A stretch of 64,000 bases of DNA. Source: Clostridium sp. K4410.MGS-306 (GTDB lineage Bacteria > Cyanobacteriota > Vampirovibrionia > Gastranaerophilales > Gastranaerophilaceae). The notes beneath the pieces were generated by a model. That model saw only the letters and a list, made by a program, of their open reading frames with translations, was not told where the DNA came from and made no database searches. The position numbers were made by a program, and so were the translations under genes. The stretch spans positions 82,072-146,071 of the forward strand of contig LARD01000001.1 of the NCBI GenBank assembly GCA_000980375.1, in the 5' to 3' direction. Of the stretch, positions 52,811 through 61,471 are shown in pieces; the stretch's first letter is position 1; each line of letters starts with the position of its first letter.

Positions 52811-55159
52811 ATGGTTGACGGTGTAAATTTTAATCCATTCACAATGAAGGCTTGGTCTACAGAAGAAATTCAACAACTGGATACGGATGGTGACGACAAA
52901 ATTTCTGAAGCAGAGGTGAAGGCACAATGGTCTTGGTTGTCTGGCAACAGTCAGGATGCAGAAGGTGACGTTGCTATAGATGACAATGCAGCAGATGGCT
53001 TGTTTGCCAATGCACAAAAAGCAGGTGTTACAGAAACAGCGGAAACAGAAGATGCCTTTAAGGCAAATATGTCTATTGTTGCTGATGAATTTGTGGAACA
53101 ATACATGACCCAGCACCCGGAGATTACTGATAATGAACGTGCTGCAATACAAAAGCTTATTTCCACAACATCAACTTCTTTTATAACAGATTATCTTGCT
53201 AAAAACCCGGAAGGACCTTATGATATGCAAAAAGTTGTAAGCGATTTCCAGACAAAAATGGACGAAGCAATTGCAAATAATAATGCTGTTATGAACACTG
53301 TGAACTCTACCGTTTCAGGTTATAAAAACAATGTTGACACAAATTTTGACAGTATGACAAATCTTACTCGTAATGCTGTTGCAAACAACAATATTTCAAA
53401 TTCAGAATGGAATTCTATCAGGAATAAATCCGTTCAGTATTTGATGGGTATGATGATGGGTGATAGTGTCAATACTGACTTTTTGAAAAATATTGACCCA
53501 AATTACACCAAAAACGAAAACTACAAAGCAGCCATGCAAGCAATAAACGAGTTGAAAGATACTGCAGATCCCATACAGATGCAGCAGTACATGACAACTG
53601 CTCAAAATAGCCTGAATAAAATGTTAAATGAAATAGGGCGTGACAAAGTTGCAGATTCAATAGAAACATATGCACAGGCAAAAGAAGAAGCTGCTGTAAC
53701 AGAAAAAGTAAAGGGTTATGCTGATAACTGGGCTGAATCTCAAATTACTGCTGATATGAGTGATAGCGAAAAAGCTAAACTTAATACTTTTGCTACAAAT
53801 TGTATAACCAAATTTGCTGCAAAAATGGCAGAAGAAGGCAGATTTGCAACAAGTATGTCTGATAATGAAATTCAAGCTGAATTTTCAAACTTTATAACTC
53901 AACAAAAAGCCCGTCTTGATCAATCTCAACAAGCATTGACAAGAAGCGCATCAGGTTTGGAATCTGATTATCAAAATATGGTTTCTATCTCTGACGCTGC
54001 TGCAGCTAACGGAAATATTTCAGCAGAAGAAAAATCAAATTTGATATCATCAGCTACTAATTTGATTATCAACCAGCTGCTTAATGATATGGAAAATATA
54101 CCAGTAATGGAAGGCTTGAATGCTGATTATAAAAACTCAACAGATTTTAAAACACTTCAAACTTTGATTACTAATCTAAAAGCTTCTGCTGATCCTGATG
54201 AAATTGCACAGCTAAAAACTCAAGCACAGGAACTTGTAACAAAGATGCTTGATGCTTATACAGGTGATCAATTGGTAAAAGCAGTTGATTCTACAAAACC
54301 AATAGAAGTAACAGGTGCAACAAGGGATAATGTTATTTACAACAGCGCATTATTCTCTGAATATCAGGCTAATGTAAGCCGTTCTACCAGCAGAGGCAAG
54401 CAAGATGACGGCAGATTAGACGAAATTCAAAATATGGCCAAAGCCGACTTAAATACTCTTGCAGAGTCTTTAAAGGCACAACTTAAGTCAGAACTTGGTA
54501 CTGCTTATGATGAGGCTGAAATACAAAAATATATTAATGACGCAATAAATGATACACTAGCAACATTTACTCAAAACGTAAGCAGAAGAAACGGCCACGG
54601 AAACTACAATACAGGTGCTGATGAACAGGCTTTTGTCTTCTTGAGAAGAAGCGGTACAAGCAAAGGCCGTTATGTCTACAACCTCCAAGCATTAACAAAT
54701 ACCTTCCTTGATAACTTTAATGCTGCTTCAAAAACAAAAAATGCTGCTAAAAATGACCCGTCTCAAGCTACATATGATAAAGAAAATGTAATTGCAGACA
54801 GTCTCGGAAATGAGTATAACCGTGATGTCAGAGTAAAAAATAATGATCAGACTGCATTGTTTAATACAGCAAAAGCAAAACTACAGCAGGTAGCTGCCGC
54901 ATTAAAAGCTTCCTTAATCGCAGAAGGCTGCAATGTCAGCTCAACTGAAATTGATTCAATTGTAAATGACTCAATGCAAGAAACCATGACAACCTTCAAC
55001 TTTAATACAACTAAGCCTGAAGGCCTCAGATTCCTTTCAAAAGACTATTTCAATTACATATCTAACAGAAATTCTTTCTCTACACAGGAACTTGTTGATA
55101 CATTTATGAACAAAGTAGATGTAAAACTGGAAGAAGCAAAAGAAAAAGCAAAACAATAG
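52811..55159 (+). CDS. EF-hand repeat protein of unknown function
   Basis: A 782-aa protein. Residues 24-35 (DTDGDDKISEAE) are a textbook 12-residue EF-hand calcium loop. The remainder is Asn/Ala/Thr-rich helical sequence with an internal duplication: the block near 165-290 (DSMTNLTRNAVANNNISNSE, then ELKDTADPIQMQQYMTTAQ) returns near 380-490 (YQNMVSISDAAAANGNISAEE, then NLKASADPDEIAQLKTQAQ). No signal peptide, no membrane span. AAAGGAG ribosome site, 200-base upstream region and strong terminator suggest high, independent expression. Confidence 0.82.
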   Translation: MVDGVNFNPFTMKAWSTEEIQQLDTDGDDKISEAEVKAQWSWLSGNSQDAEGDVAIDDNAADGLFANAQKAGVTETAETEDAFKANMSIVADEFVEQYMTQHPEITDNERAAIQKLISTTSTSFITDYLAKNPEGPYDMQKVVSDFQTKMDEAIANNNAVMNTVNSTVSGYKNNVDTNFDSMTNLTRNAVANNNISNSEWNSIRNKSVQYLMGMMMGDSVNTDFLKNIDPNYTKNENYKAAMQAINELKDTADPIQMQQYMTTAQNSLNKMLNEIGRDKVADSIETYAQAKEEAAVTEKVKGYADNWAESQITADMSDSEKAKLNTFATNCITKFAAKMAEEGRFATSMSDNEIQAEFSNFITQQKARLDQSQQALTRSASGLESDYQNMVSISDAAAANGNISAEEKSNLISSATNLIINQLLNDMENIPVMEGLNADYKNSTDFKTLQTLITNLKASADPDEIAQLKTQAQELVTKMLDAYTGDQLVKAVDSTKPIEVTGATRDNVIYNSALFSEYQANVSRSTSRGKQDDGRLDEIQNMAKADLNTLAESLKAQLKSELGTAYDEAEIQKYINDAINDTLATFTQNVSRRNGHGNYNTGADEQAFVFLRRSGTSKGRYVYNLQALTNTFLDNFNAASKTKNAAKNDPSQATYDKENVIADSLGNEYNRDVRVKNNDQTALFNTAKAKLQQVAAALKASLIAEGCNVSSTEIDSIVNDSMQETMTTFNFNTTKPEGLRFLSKDYFNYISNRNSFSTQELVDTFMNKVDVKLEEAKEKAKQ

Positions 55160-55176
55160 TGCATCAATAACATAAT

Positions 55177-55212
55177 AAAAAAGCAAGGATTTAACTTCCT
55201 TGCTTTTTTATT
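55177..55212 (+). terminator. Terminator of the EF-hand protein gene
   Basis: AAAAAAGCAAGG and CCTTGCTTTTTT arms around a 9-base loop, followed by T-rich sequence. The loop also contains the next gene's -35 hexamer. Confidence 0.88.
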
Positions 55213-55219
55213 TTATAAT
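55191..55219 (+). promoter_or_regulatory. Promoter of the second cysteine-cluster gene, predicted leaderless
   Basis: TTAACT (55191-55196, inside the preceding terminator loop), a 17-bp spacer, TATAAT (55214-55219), then exactly six bases to ATG at 55226. No ribosome site. Confidence 0.65.
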
Positions 55220-55225
55220 CCTGTT

Positions 55226-55822
55226 ATGGACATAGAAATTTCTAAAGAACCGGTTGAGTATTTAAGTGATTTCCCGCAGCATTTATGCAATATGTGCGGC
55301 AAATGCTGCAAGGCTATTACAACACCTTATTCATGGGATGAATTAGTTGAGCTTGCAAAACAGGGTCAGGAAGAGGCGAAAGTTTTTGTTGAAGTATTTG
55401 TAAGATACAATTCTGTTGATGAAGCAAGAGCTGCTGTGCCTGATCATGTTGAAAATATATTGAACCAGTTAAGAAAAAATAACCCGGATTTTGATGAATC
55501 TAAAGTGACTTTTTTCCATTGTCCTCACCTTACAGAAGATAACAAATGCGCAATCCATGCTACACGCCCGGATTGTTGCAGAAGAGCCCCCAGGAATGGT
55601 TGGTCTTTATTTCCTCCGGGATGCGGCTTTAAAGGATGGCAATTTATGCAAAAAGAAAAAGTTAAAGCTTCTGTCAGAGCACTGAAAGAATATCTTCTAG
55701 AGCTCGAGCTGCTGCCAGAAGATGAAGTTTTGCCGGAAAAAGGCAAAACAGTTAAACAGATGAAAGATTTTATTAAAGAAAAAATCAAGCCCTGGGAAAA
55801 ATACGGTGCATTGTACTGGTAA
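55226..55822 (+). CDS. YkgJ-type CxxCxxCC cysteine-cluster protein (second copy)
   Basis: A 198-aa metal-chelating domain protein. Cys21, Cys24, Cys27 and Cys28 form CNMCGKCC; FHCPHLTEDNKCAIHATRPDCCRRAP provides the second cluster, and PPGCGF a further Cys. It has a longer inter-cluster insert and a Glu/Leu-rich C-terminal tail absent from the 22032 paralogue. Predicted leaderless. Its last 38 bases overlap the convergent TPR gene. Confidence 0.85.
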   Translation: MDIEISKEPVEYLSDFPQHLCNMCGKCCKAITTPYSWDELVELAKQGQEEAKVFVEVFVRYNSVDEARAAVPDHVENILNQLRKNNPDFDESKVTFFHCPHLTEDNKCAIHATRPDCCRRAPRNGWSLFPPGCGFKGWQFMQKEKVKASVRALKEYLLELELLPEDEVLPEKGKTVKQMKDFIKEKIKPWEKYGALYW

Positions 55823-57656
55823 AGTATTTTCCTACCTTTTTAAAGAAGGGTTGTTCATCTTCTGCTTTTAGTTCTTTATATTTTTGCTTTAAAACTTTTT
55901 CTACATTTTCTGAATCTACTGTATCAATTTTTGATTTAAGTAGATTGAGAGCCTGTTTTAGTCTGTTGTGTCGTTTTAAAAGGTCAACATACTCGTAAAT
56001 AATAAGATTATTAAAAGGTTCCTGTCTCAAAGCATACGAATAATAATTAGATGCATTGACAAAATCATCATCTTTGTCTGCCGCAAGAGCTGCATTATAA
56101 AGATAATCAACATTCAATTCATCAAGCATTGATGCTTCTTTGTAATACAAAAATGCATTATCGTATTCTTGAGCGTCAAAATACAGCTTTGCAAGAAATG
56201 CATAATATTTATGATTTGCCGGTTGCAAGGATACCGCAATTTTTGCATTATCTATTGAACGGTTTTTTAAACCTTGAGCAGCCAATATTGTTGCTTTATA
56301 TTTGTATGCTTCCGCGCAGCTACTGTCCAATTTAATTGCATTGTCTACAATCTTTGTTGCTTCCTGATATTTTCCCTGTCTCAAATACAGTTTTGCCTGA
56401 AGCAAATGAGCATATATAAAATGTTTGTTTAGGTATAAAACCTTAGTGACAATGTCTTGGGCAACATCATGTTTTTCAAGTTCACAATAGCAATCAGCAA
56501 GTTCGCTCAAGTATTCAAGTGATTCGGGCTTTATAAAAAGAGCTTGCTGCAGGCAATCTACAGCTTCTTTATACATTGGAAATTCTTTATAAATTTTTGC
56601 CATTGCATAATACAAAAAGTCGTTATTTGTAACTTTTTCTGTCAGTTGTTGAAGAGAGTTTTTGGCAGATATGATATTTCCGTTTTTTGCATCAATCAAA
56701 GCTTTTAGTATTATTGCATCAGTATAATTCGCATCAATTTTTAAAATATGTTCAATGCTTTCCAATGCTTTTTTTAAATCGTGTCTTTCATAATACAAGT
56801 ATGCAAGTGCATAATTATATACAACATTATCCGGCTCAAGAGAGACTGCATTTTTAAATGAATTTTCGGCCTCTACAAGCCAACCGTTAAGCGAATATGC
56901 TGTACCTAGGTTGTAATGATAAAATGCATTGTTTTGTTCAATCTTTATAGCAAATTGAAAATAGTTGATTGCATCTGCTAGTTTGTGCTGATCTAGTTTC
57001 AACAGACCTAAGTAGTTATATGTCCTATCACATTGTATTTCATCTAATATGCTGTTAAAAAGCTTTTCAGCGTCAGCTTCTTGATGTTTTTGATAGTATA
57101 TAACCCCAAGATAAAACCTTGCGTCAGTATTGTGCGGATATAGTTTAATAATTTCCTGAAAAACACCTATTGCTTTGAAAATTTGATTTAGTTTTAATCT
57201 TGCGTACCCTTCAATTAAAAGAAGTTTTTCATTTTTTCTTTCTTCAAAGTTGAATTTTGATTCTTCAATCTCATTTATAACCGTGTTAAATTGGCTGCAT
57301 TCAGTCAACATTTCAAGATATGTTGTAAAATTTTCCAATTGCGGTGATAGTTTATATAATTTTTGAGCAAAGTTAAGAGCTTTAGCGTATTTTTTGTTAA
57401 TTTTATTGATATTAACAACTATCTTTAATGTTTCAATATGGTCAGGGTTTATATCAAGGATTTTTTCCGCATATTCCAACGAACGCTCAAAATTGTTCAT
57501 CAAATAATATAAATGCGAAATTTGTGACAATATTTCTATATTATCGCTTTCTATGCACAAAGCTTTGTATAGAGCCTCTATTGCCTGCTTATAGTGCTTT
57601 TCTTCCTGAAATTGAAAAGCCTGTTTTAAAAATTTTGATGTTAACCCTTCGCTCAT
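55785..57656 (-). CDS. Large tetratricopeptide-repeat protein
   Basis: A 623-aa soluble protein that is almost all TPR: about 15 units from LKQAFQFQEEKHYKQAIEALYKAL at the start to NNLIIYEYVDLLKRHNRLKQAL near 580, then a basic tail. It begins 61 bases after the second exbD stop with no terminator between, so it may be the last gene of the envelope operon. A scaffold for an energised envelope complex is an inference from position. Confidence 0.85.
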   Translation of the reverse strand: MSEGLTSKFLKQAFQFQEEKHYKQAIEALYKALCIESDNIEILSQISHLYYLMNNFERSLEYAEKILDINPDHIETLKIVVNINKINKKYAKALNFAQKLYKLSPQLENFTTYLEMLTECSQFNTVINEIEESKFNFEERKNEKLLLIEGYARLKLNQIFKAIGVFQEIIKLYPHNTDARFYLGVIYYQKHQEADAEKLFNSILDEIQCDRTYNYLGLLKLDQHKLADAINYFQFAIKIEQNNAFYHYNLGTAYSLNGWLVEAENSFKNAVSLEPDNVVYNYALAYLYYERHDLKKALESIEHILKIDANYTDAIILKALIDAKNGNIISAKNSLQQLTEKVTNNDFLYYAMAKIYKEFPMYKEAVDCLQQALFIKPESLEYLSELADCYCELEKHDVAQDIVTKVLYLNKHFIYAHLLQAKLYLRQGKYQEATKIVDNAIKLDSSCAEAYKYKATILAAQGLKNRSIDNAKIAVSLQPANHKYYAFLAKLYFDAQEYDNAFLYYKEASMLDELNVDYLYNAALAADKDDDFVNASNYYSYALRQEPFNNLIIYEYVDLLKRHNRLKQALNLLKSKIDTVDSENVEKVLKQKYKELKAEDEQPFFKKVGKYFTSTMHRIFPRA

Positions 57657-57717
57657 AAATCCATTATATTGTTAATTCCGACACTCGTAAAGTCTTTTAT
57701 CTAAATATACTTTAATT

Positions 57718-58110
57718 CTACGATTCTGATATAGAAATATTTGTAACTCCAGCGTCTTTTGCTTTGTCCATAAGTTTGACAACAGCTCCGTGAGATGCTT
57801 CTGGTTGTGTCAATATTAAAACCCCTTCAGGGAGTGTTTTTAATTTTTGTTTTATAACACTTTCAAGCTGTGAAACCGCTACTTCACTGTCGTCTATATA
57901 ATATCGGTCATCATCACTTACAGTAACAGAAATAAGTTTGTTATCCTGTTTTACATCTTGTACTTCAACATTGTTTGGCACGGCAAGGTTTAACCCCTGC
58001 TGGTCAAGTAATGGTGCAATAACCATCATAATAATCAAAAGTACCAAAAAAATGTCTGTTAATGGTGTGATATTGATTTCGTTGAATGTATTTCTGTCTC
58101 TGCTTGACAT
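57718..58110 (-). CDS. ExbD/TolR-family protein (second)
   Basis: A 130-aa inner-membrane protein: cytosolic N-terminus RNTFNEINITPLTDIFLVLLIIMMVIAP with the membrane-embedded Asp (position about 18) that carries protons, then a periplasmic domain. It functions with ExbB and TonB in transmitting proton-motive force to the outer membrane. 12 bases downstream of the first exbD. The paired exbD genes may make a hetero-oligomer. Confidence 0.93.
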   Translation of the reverse strand: MSSRDRNTFNEINITPLTDIFLVLLIIMMVIAPLLDQQGLNLAVPNNVEVQDVKQDNKLISVTVSDDDRYYIDDSEVAVSQLESVIKQKLKTLPEGVLILTQPEASHGAVVKLMDKAKDAGVTNISISES

Positions 58111-58122
58111 AGCTTTGTTTCC

Positions 58123-58647
58123 TTATTCTTCAGATGGTATTTCGCCAACTGTAGATCTGTATTCATCTTCTGTTTTTACAGGCACTGTTGTTGTTTGAGT
58201 TTGTTTTTGCGTTGTTTCAAGCTTTTTTTGTTCTTTTTTAGAAAGAGGTTCCCCTGCAACAACCAGTTTTTCAAACTCTGCGTCTTGAGCTGCTTTCATA
58301 ATTTTCATTATTTCTCTGCTCTTAACGCTTTCATCAGCTTTAACAACTACTTCTTTTTTTTCTAATGAAGGTTTTAAAGCCACAAGCTGATTATATAGGT
58401 CGCTTTCCTGTATTTGAGATCCGTTTACAAAGAATTTTCCGTCTTTTGTTACAGAAATCGTTGCATTTTTCTGTTCTACAGACAATCCGCTGTTAATCTC
58501 AGGCATTTTTATGCTGCTGTCATTAGATTGAAATGTTGGTGCTATTACCATCATTATAATCAACAACACAAGAAAAATATCTGTGAGCGGTGTTATGTTT
58601 ATCTCTGTAAAAAGAGCTTCTTTACCTTTTGATGTTTTGAAAGCCAT
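58123..58647 (-). CDS. ExbD/TolR-family protein (first)
   Basis: A 174-aa paralogue of the neighbouring exbD, with FTEINITPLTDIFLVLLIIMMVIAP in the same N-terminal place including the functional Asp. The periplasmic domain is followed by an extra ~40-residue Lys/Gln/Thr-rich tail (SKKEQKKLETTQKQTQTT) that the shorter paralogue lacks; it could reach peptidoglycan. 32 bases downstream of exbB. Confidence 0.93.
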   Translation of the reverse strand: MAFKTSKGKEALFTEINITPLTDIFLVLLIIMMVIAPTFQSNDSSIKMPEINSGLSVEQKNATISVTKDGKFFVNGSQIQESDLYNQLVALKPSLEKKEVVVKADESVKSREIMKIMKAAQDAEFEKLVVAGEPLSKKEQKKLETTQKQTQTTTVPVKTEDEYRSTVGEIPSEE

Positions 58648-58679
58648 TTGTTTTTCCTTTAATATGAAAATTTATTTTC

Positions 58680-59327
58680 TTATAAAGCAATGTTTGTGGG
58701 TTGATTTATAACTACTTCTTCATTGCTGTCAACAAAGCTTAAGAAGAGTAATTTGATAAGCTGAAAGTCATCTTCAAATCTTTTAACCATGGATTGGAAG
58801 TAGTTGTATAAAACTACTGCAACAATCGCAACACCCAAACCTAATGCTGTTGCTATCAAAGCTGATGCAATACCGGAAGCAACAGCTGCTGATTGGTTAC
58901 CTTGTACTGCCAAATCCTGGAATGTATAAAGGATTCTTACAACTGTACCGAACAACCCTAAGAACGGGCAAACACCGCCTATTGTACCGAGGATTGTTAA
59001 ATGTGATTCAAGTTTTCTTGTTGCAAGGCTTGAGGCAATATCAAAAGAACGTGAAAAACCATTTTTTTGTTCAGAAAATATTCTGACAGCTTCTTCTGAA
59101 ACTTCTCCGATAATCCCGCCTAATTGTACGCTTAAATTCTGTGCTGAATCAAGATTGTTTCGAGCGAGTTCTTTTTGCAATTTAGGAATAAACAAAACAA
59201 CATCTCTTTTGTTTTTGTTGTAATAGTAAAATCTGTTAACTGCAACTGCCACTGTCAAAAATGAGCAGAAGATAATCGGTGCAACAATCCAAAGATCCTC
59301 TATCATAGCTTTTAATAATAAGTCCAT
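58680..59327 (-). CDS. exbB: ExbB/TolQ/MotA-family proton channel protein
   Basis: A 215-aa inner-membrane protein with three membrane segments (about 13-30, 110-135 and 150-175). The conserved MotA/TolQ/ExbB core LESHLTILGTIGGVCPFLGLFGTVVRIL and ASALIATALGLGVAIVAVVLYNYF is present. Forms the proton-conducting pentamer around ExbD. 46 bases downstream of tonB. Confidence 0.93.
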   Translation of the reverse strand: MDLLLKAMIEDLWIVAPIIFCSFLTVAVAVNRFYYYNKNKRDVVLFIPKLQKELARNNLDSAQNLSVQLGGIIGEVSEEAVRIFSEQKNGFSRSFDIASSLATRKLESHLTILGTIGGVCPFLGLFGTVVRILYTFQDLAVQGNQSAAVASGIASALIATALGLGVAIVAVVLYNYFQSMVKRFEDDFQLIKLLFLSFVDSNEEVVINQPTNIAL

Positions 59328-59373
59328 TTGTACGTCCTCTTTCTATTAGTTATTGATTACTTTCTTCGTTATT

Positions 59374-60570
59374 TTAGTATGCTGTAGCGCCAAATACATT
59401 ATAGTCAAATGTAAACTGGATATCTACGCTGTCTCCTTTATATTCCGGCGGTAATGGTTTAAACGGTGCTGTAAGCTCTACCGCATGCATTGCTGCTCTG
59501 TCTGCCGCAGGAAGACCGGAGGATTTGTATACCCTGTGCGAAATCAATCTTCCGTCTCTGGCTATTTTAAATAAGAGCACAACTCTTTTACTTTCATTAC
59601 CTTTTGGCGGCTCCCAATTCATTTTAATCCTTCTTTGGAGTTCTCTCATGTAAGGACCAAAATCAGGTTCTTTGAGTGCATCTATACCAGGAGCTCCTTT
59701 AGGGTTGCCGGGCCCTGGGTTACCTACATTGCCGCCTCTGCCTGCACTGCCGGGGGAGAATCTACCGCCTGACGAGCTGCCTCCGCTTGGAGAGAAGCTT
59801 GGTGAAGGAGATGATTTACTACCTGTTCCAGCAGAACCGCTTTTTGAGCCTGAACCTGTATTGGAACCCGCAATCGGACCTCCTGACGGACCAGCTACTT
59901 TTGGTGCAGAAACTTTTGGTACAGGTATATTGAAACTGCCGCTTGGTTTATTAACTTTTGGAGCACTTGGCTTTACTGCAGGTCTTGGTGCAGCAGCGGG
60001 AGCCTTTGGCACACCTTGTGGAGTTGGTGGTTTTGTTGTCTTTTGCGGTGCCCATGGCATTTGGAATGATTGTTGTTGTTTTTTAGGTGCAGCTTTTTTA
60101 GGCTGTTGAGCTTGCTTCTGGGCAGGCTGCTGCGCTCTTTGCTGCTTTTGCGGAGCCTTTTGTACAGGAGCAGCCTGTTGAGGTTTGCTGGGCTGTGATG
60201 CTGCTTGAGGTTGTGATACAGGACGCTTAGGGTCGTGTATGCCTCCGGCTCTTGAATTTCTGTCAGATCTGTACTTTGTATTTTTATTAATAGGGGTTCC
60301 TTCTTTATTTACAAGTACAAATTCAATATCCTTTGGCTTTTGCTGTGGTTTTTCAAAAACTGAAAAAGTTATTCCCAAAAGCGTCAGGATAAAAATACCC
60401 AACCATATTAACCCTGCAACAACAGGGTGTAATATTGCTGAAAAAGCGAAACACTTGGATAAGGATATATCATTCTTATCCTCTTTTTTGTAGATACCAT
60501 ATGTATATTTGGTATCTTTTATTTCTTCTTCGTCTTCTTCGTATATATTGATGTTACCTAGTAATGTCAT
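59374..60570 (-). CDS. TonB-family energy transducer
   Basis: A 398-aa protein. A ~38-residue acidic cytosolic head precedes one membrane segment (about 40-72). A ~200-residue Pro/Gln/Lys/Ala then Gly/Ser-rich periplasm-spanning stretch follows, and the C-terminal ~90 residues are a TonB domain (PYMRELQRRIKMNWEPPKG, RDGRLISHRVYKSSGLPAADRAA). The linker is longer than in E. coli TonB (239 aa), suggesting a wide periplasm. GGGGAAGAA precedes ATG. First gene of tonB-exbB-exbD-exbD. No TonB-dependent receptor is in the window. Confidence 0.9.
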   Translation of the reverse strand: MTLLGNINIYEEDEEEIKDTKYTYGIYKKEDKNDISLSKCFAFSAILHPVVAGLIWLGIFILTLLGITFSVFEKPQQKPKDIEFVLVNKEGTPINKNTKYRSDRNSRAGGIHDPKRPVSQPQAASQPSKPQQAAPVQKAPQKQQRAQQPAQKQAQQPKKAAPKKQQQSFQMPWAPQKTTKPPTPQGVPKAPAAAPRPAVKPSAPKVNKPSGSFNIPVPKVSAPKVAGPSGGPIAGSNTGSGSKSGSAGTGSKSSPSPSFSPSGGSSSGGRFSPGSAGRGGNVGNPGPGNPKGAPGIDALKEPDFGPYMRELQRRIKMNWEPPKGNESKRVVLLFKIARDGRLISHRVYKSSGLPAADRAAMHAVELTAPFKPLPPEYKGDSVDIQFTFDYNVFGATAY

Positions 60571-60643
60571 TTCTTCCCCAAATCTCTTTTGTCATATAGT
60601 TTAGCAAAATTTAAACCATAAAACAAATTACCCAAGTTTCTTA

Positions 60644-61360
60644 TTAGTATTGGTAACTTTGTTGCGGTGTAAATGTAATCTGTTGGTCAATTACAATATT
60701 TACTTCCGTACCAGCTGGCACAACTGCGGGAGTTCCTCTGTCCCACAATGATTTTGCAAGCCCGGCAGTTGCACCAACTGCTGTGCCGTAAGCTGCACCT
60801 TTGCCAACTTTGCCTCCGGAAAGTGGTCCAAAAATAACGCCTGCAACAGCACCTGCAGCTGTACCTACAGCTATATCTTTAGCGTAATCTGTTGCTGAAT
60901 CCATTTTTGTTCCGCCTTTTATCAATCCTGTACCATCATCAGTCTGAATTTTGCCGGAAATTGGTATCATTTGTCCGTAAGGTGTAACGATATTAGTGAA
61001 TTTTACCATTAATTGACCGTTTATGCCTGCCCTGCCGGCTTTTTTTACCTGAATGACTGTGCCATTTACAGAGCTGCCTATTGGTGCAACTAATGTGTTA
61101 TTGTAGTAGAAATTTTTAGACAATGCTATGCATACACTCTGACCAAGATTTAAGCTTTCTGATGATAACTCCATTGTTGCAGTTGCCGGGAAAGTAGTGC
61201 CTGAAGGTACATATATAACTTTACCCTGTAACGGCTGGAATTGTTGTGTGTATTGTGCATTTGCCGCTGTATTATCTGTTTGTGCAAAACCTGCGCCAAT
61301 TGTGAGCAATGATGCTAATAGGAGTGATGAAACCATTTTTTTTGTTTTTACATTCATCAT
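60644..61360 (-). CDS. Exported glycine-rich protein
   Basis: A 238-aa protein with a signal peptide (MNVKTKKMVSSLLLASLLTIGAGFAQ). The mature part starts with a beta-rich domain (GKVIYVPSGTTFPATATMELSS, then SSVNGTVIQVKKAGRAGINGQLMVKF), reminiscent of the beta-barrel core of VirB10/TrbI-type proteins. A Gly/Ala-rich glycine-zipper segment (AVGTAAGAVAGVIFGPLSGG) and a short beta tail follow. Located between bamA and tonB on the same strand; envelope localisation is likely, function unknown. Confidence 0.75.
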   Translation of the reverse strand: MMNVKTKKMVSSLLLASLLTIGAGFAQTDNTAANAQYTQQFQPLQGKVIYVPSGTTFPATATMELSSESLNLGQSVCIALSKNFYYNNTLVAPIGSSVNGTVIQVKKAGRAGINGQLMVKFTNIVTPYGQMIPISGKIQTDDGTGLIKGGTKMDSATDYAKDIAVGTAAGAVAGVIFGPLSGGKVGKGAAYGTAVGATAGLAKSLWDRGTPAVVPAGTEVNIVIDQQITFTPQQSYQY

Positions 61361-61471
61361 ATTTATTCCTCCGTTTCATAATATACATTTTTATTAACGA
61401 TTATATTAATTATATTGTTCATTTTTTATAAGTCAAAATAAAATAAATTGAAATAACCGTCATGGCTGGTA

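Noticed and set aside
59672..60109. Pro/Gly/Leu-rich 145-aa plus-strand frame
   Set aside because: Antisense shadow of the TonB Pro/Gly-rich linker with no start signals.
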